Below the pieces are notes generated by a model. The model ran no database searches, was not told the DNA's origin, and was given only the letters and a program-made list of their open reading frames with translations. From NCBI GenBank assembly GCA_943324055.2, contig CALPKD020000003.1, positions 1 to 15,280 of the forward strand: a DNA stretch of 15,280 bases. Reading direction: 5' to 3'. Position numbers and translations under genes: made by a program. The DNA comes from Chitinophaga pinensis. GTDB taxonomy: Bacteria; Bacteroidota; Bacteroidia; Chitinophagales; Chitinophagaceae. Positions 14,202 through 15,280 of the stretch are shown here, piece by piece. Position 1 is the stretch's first letter; each line of letters starts with the position of its first letter.

Positions 14202-15280
14202 CTAGTTGAACAAGTATCTAACTCCAATCTGTAACTGCCAACGAGAGGCAATGCTAGAAGAAGGAGTATGGTCATAACTATAAGGAATCTTTTTAGTGAT
14301 GTCTTGGTAGTTAAAGTAATAGATTGGTGTTTTTCCATCAGTACTTAATCCTTTATATCCTAAAGGATTTGATGTTGTTGGATTGTACAATACACCCCAA
14401 TCTTTGTTTAACAAGTTTGTTAGGTTATAAATATCAGCTGTAAAACGTAATGTGTGCTTTGTTTTACCAGTCATGAATTTAATGTCTTGCGTAAAGTTCA
14501 TGTCCACTTTATGTGTCCAAGGCAATACAAAACCGTTTCTTTCAGCAAACTGACCACGCATATTTTTCAAATAAGAATGGTTTTGAATAAATGTATTCAA
14601 TTGATTCCACATTTCAGCTGAAGATCTTGTATCTGTGTAAGTCACACCATTCACAGTAGATGAACTTTGGTTTGCAAATACAATTTGTGAAGCATTTGCA
14701 GGTACAAACATTAAGTCATTGTATGAAATACCATCTCCATTCACGTCACCATTCACTACCATTGAAGTAGCATAGTTAGGTGCACCTTCGTACACTAAAC
14801 CAATTGATGTCAATAAATTCTTGCTAAATTCTTTCTTATATATTAAGCTCGCAATAATACGGTGCGGCATGTAGTTGTTTGAATAACCCACTGCAAAATC
14901 GTTTGGATTAGCAGATGTTGTTTTAGAACCCCACATTGTTTTAGCAGTAGAACCACTAACAGCAGCATCTTTTGCTTCTTGTCTTGTGTAAGCCGCTGTA
15001 ACAATAAAGTTTTTAGTTATTTTTTGAACTTGTAAAGTTCCAGTCCAAGCATAACCAGCACTTGAGTTAGTCATATAAATCGCATCAGCAATATTAGGAG
15101 CAGTTACTGCATTCACAATTACTTTGCTACTGTTTAATACAGCAGGGAAAGCAGTTGAAGCTGGGAATCTGTAACGACCATCACTCAATTGAACTAATCC
15201 AGTTGAAGGCAATGCTACGTTTTGAAAAACAGATGCATTGATTTGTTTAGTATAAGTTCCTTCTGCAGTTAATGTCCAAC
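14202..15280 (-). CDS. Oar-like TonB-dependent receptor, C-terminal part (5' partial)
   Basis: The last 359 residues of a large outer-membrane beta-barrel; the frame stays open to the right edge, so the TTG at 15212 is internal and the true start lies beyond the window. Alternating amphipathic strands are evident (for example FIVTAAYTRQEAK, HRIIASLIYKKEFSK, LLTSIGLVYEG, HTLRFTADIYNLTNLLNKDWG), and it ends in a terminal strand RWQLQIGVRYLFN suited to barrel assembly. The GDVNGDGISYNDLMFVP loop and the later WNQLNTFIQ...RGQFAERNGFVLPWTHKVD block are typical of Oar-type receptors, which usually carry an N-terminal carboxypeptidase-regulatory-like domain and a plug. Such proteins take up or bind large substrates, often peptides or proteins, driven by TonB. 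The ligand is unknown. Its mRNA should end at the adjacent bidirectional terminator. Confidence 0.9.
   Translation of the reverse strand, partial: WTLTAEGTYTKQINASVFQNVALPSTGLVQLSDGRYRFPASTAFPAVLNSSKVIVNAVTAPNIADAIYMTNSSAGYAWTGTLQVQKITKNFIVTAAYTRQEAKDAAVSGSTAKTMWGSKTTSANPNDFAVGYSNNYMPHRIIASLIYKKEFSKNLLTSIGLVYEGAPNYATSMVVNGDVNGDGISYNDLMFVPANASQIVFANQSSSTVNGVTYTDTRSSAEMWNQLNTFIQNHSYLKNMRGQFAERNGFVLPWTHKVDMNFTQDIKFMTGKTKHTLRFTADIYNLTNLLNKDWGVLYNPTTSNPLGYKGLSTDGKTPIYYFNYQDITKKIPYSYDHTPSSSIASRWQLQIGVRYLFN

Noticed and set aside
14126..14338. Short minus-strand open frame spanning the terminator and receptor 3' end
   Set aside because: It overlaps the receptor in another frame and runs through the terminator stem; no support as a gene.
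1..15280. Defence system, prophage, transposon, CRISPR array or RNA gene
   Set aside because: No integrase, transposase, terminal repeats, regularly spaced repeats, tRNA cloverleaf or recognised defence genes were found; the phage-like domain at 7051-7518 is part of a host-style secreted protein with a signal peptide.

Overview
The window looks like a chromosomal segment from a low-GC member of the Bacteroidota, probably near the Chitinophagaceae. The clues are a type IX secretion (T9SS) C-terminal sorting domain, an Oar-like TonB-dependent receptor, several lipoproteins, near absence of Shine-Dalgarno sites, frequent AT-rich TAnnTTTG-like elements and TTG starts. The genus assignment is inference from gene style, not from any search.

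Layout. (1) 1-651: C-terminal half of a CaCA-type cation exchanger, cut by the window edge, convergent with the next gene. (2) 648-3681: an aldehyde module made of an AraC-family regulator (minus), a divergent AldB/ExaC-type NAD-dependent aldehyde dehydrogenase (plus) and a DUF779 protein (plus). The last two are separated by an intrinsic terminator that appears to overlap the promoter of the DUF779 gene. (3) 3764-5056: a Tat-exported fold-type I PLP enzyme of the class V aminotransferase (isopenicillin N epimerase-like) group, convergent with a small proline-rich lipoprotein (5096-5566, minus). (4) 5783-7518: a two-gene surface unit, a small T9SS-sorted protein followed 2 nt later by a fibre-like secreted protein. 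The latter combines a Bacteroidota N-terminal beta domain, a KAD/LSNRIN repeat and a C-terminal phage-like jelly-roll domain. (5) 7566-8828 (minus): a Tat-exported M24 metallopeptidase with all metal ligands, divergent from (6) 8957-10021, a lipoprotein serine hydrolase of the class C beta-lactamase fold. (7) 10087-14085: an adaptor / FtsX permease / ATPase ABC set with ATGA overlap and 1-nt spacing, followed 27 nt later by a membrane-anchored alpha/beta hydrolase. (8) A strong bidirectional terminator at 14146-14183, then the C-terminal part of an Oar-like TonB-dependent receptor (minus) running off the right edge.

Most of the gene content concerns the cell envelope: five proteins carry Sec or Tat export signals for periplasm or surface, three or four are lipoproteins, and there is one complete tripartite-type ABC system lacking only its outer-membrane channel. 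The cytoplasmic exception is the aldehyde module. No gap exceeds about 220 bases. I see no tRNA, rRNA, CRISPR array, insertion sequence, integrase or recognised defence system. The nearest things to undescribed biology are the T9SS/phage-fibre-like gene pair, the uncharacterised DUF779 partner of aldehyde dehydrogenase with its compact terminator-promoter junction, and the periplasmic PLP enzyme.
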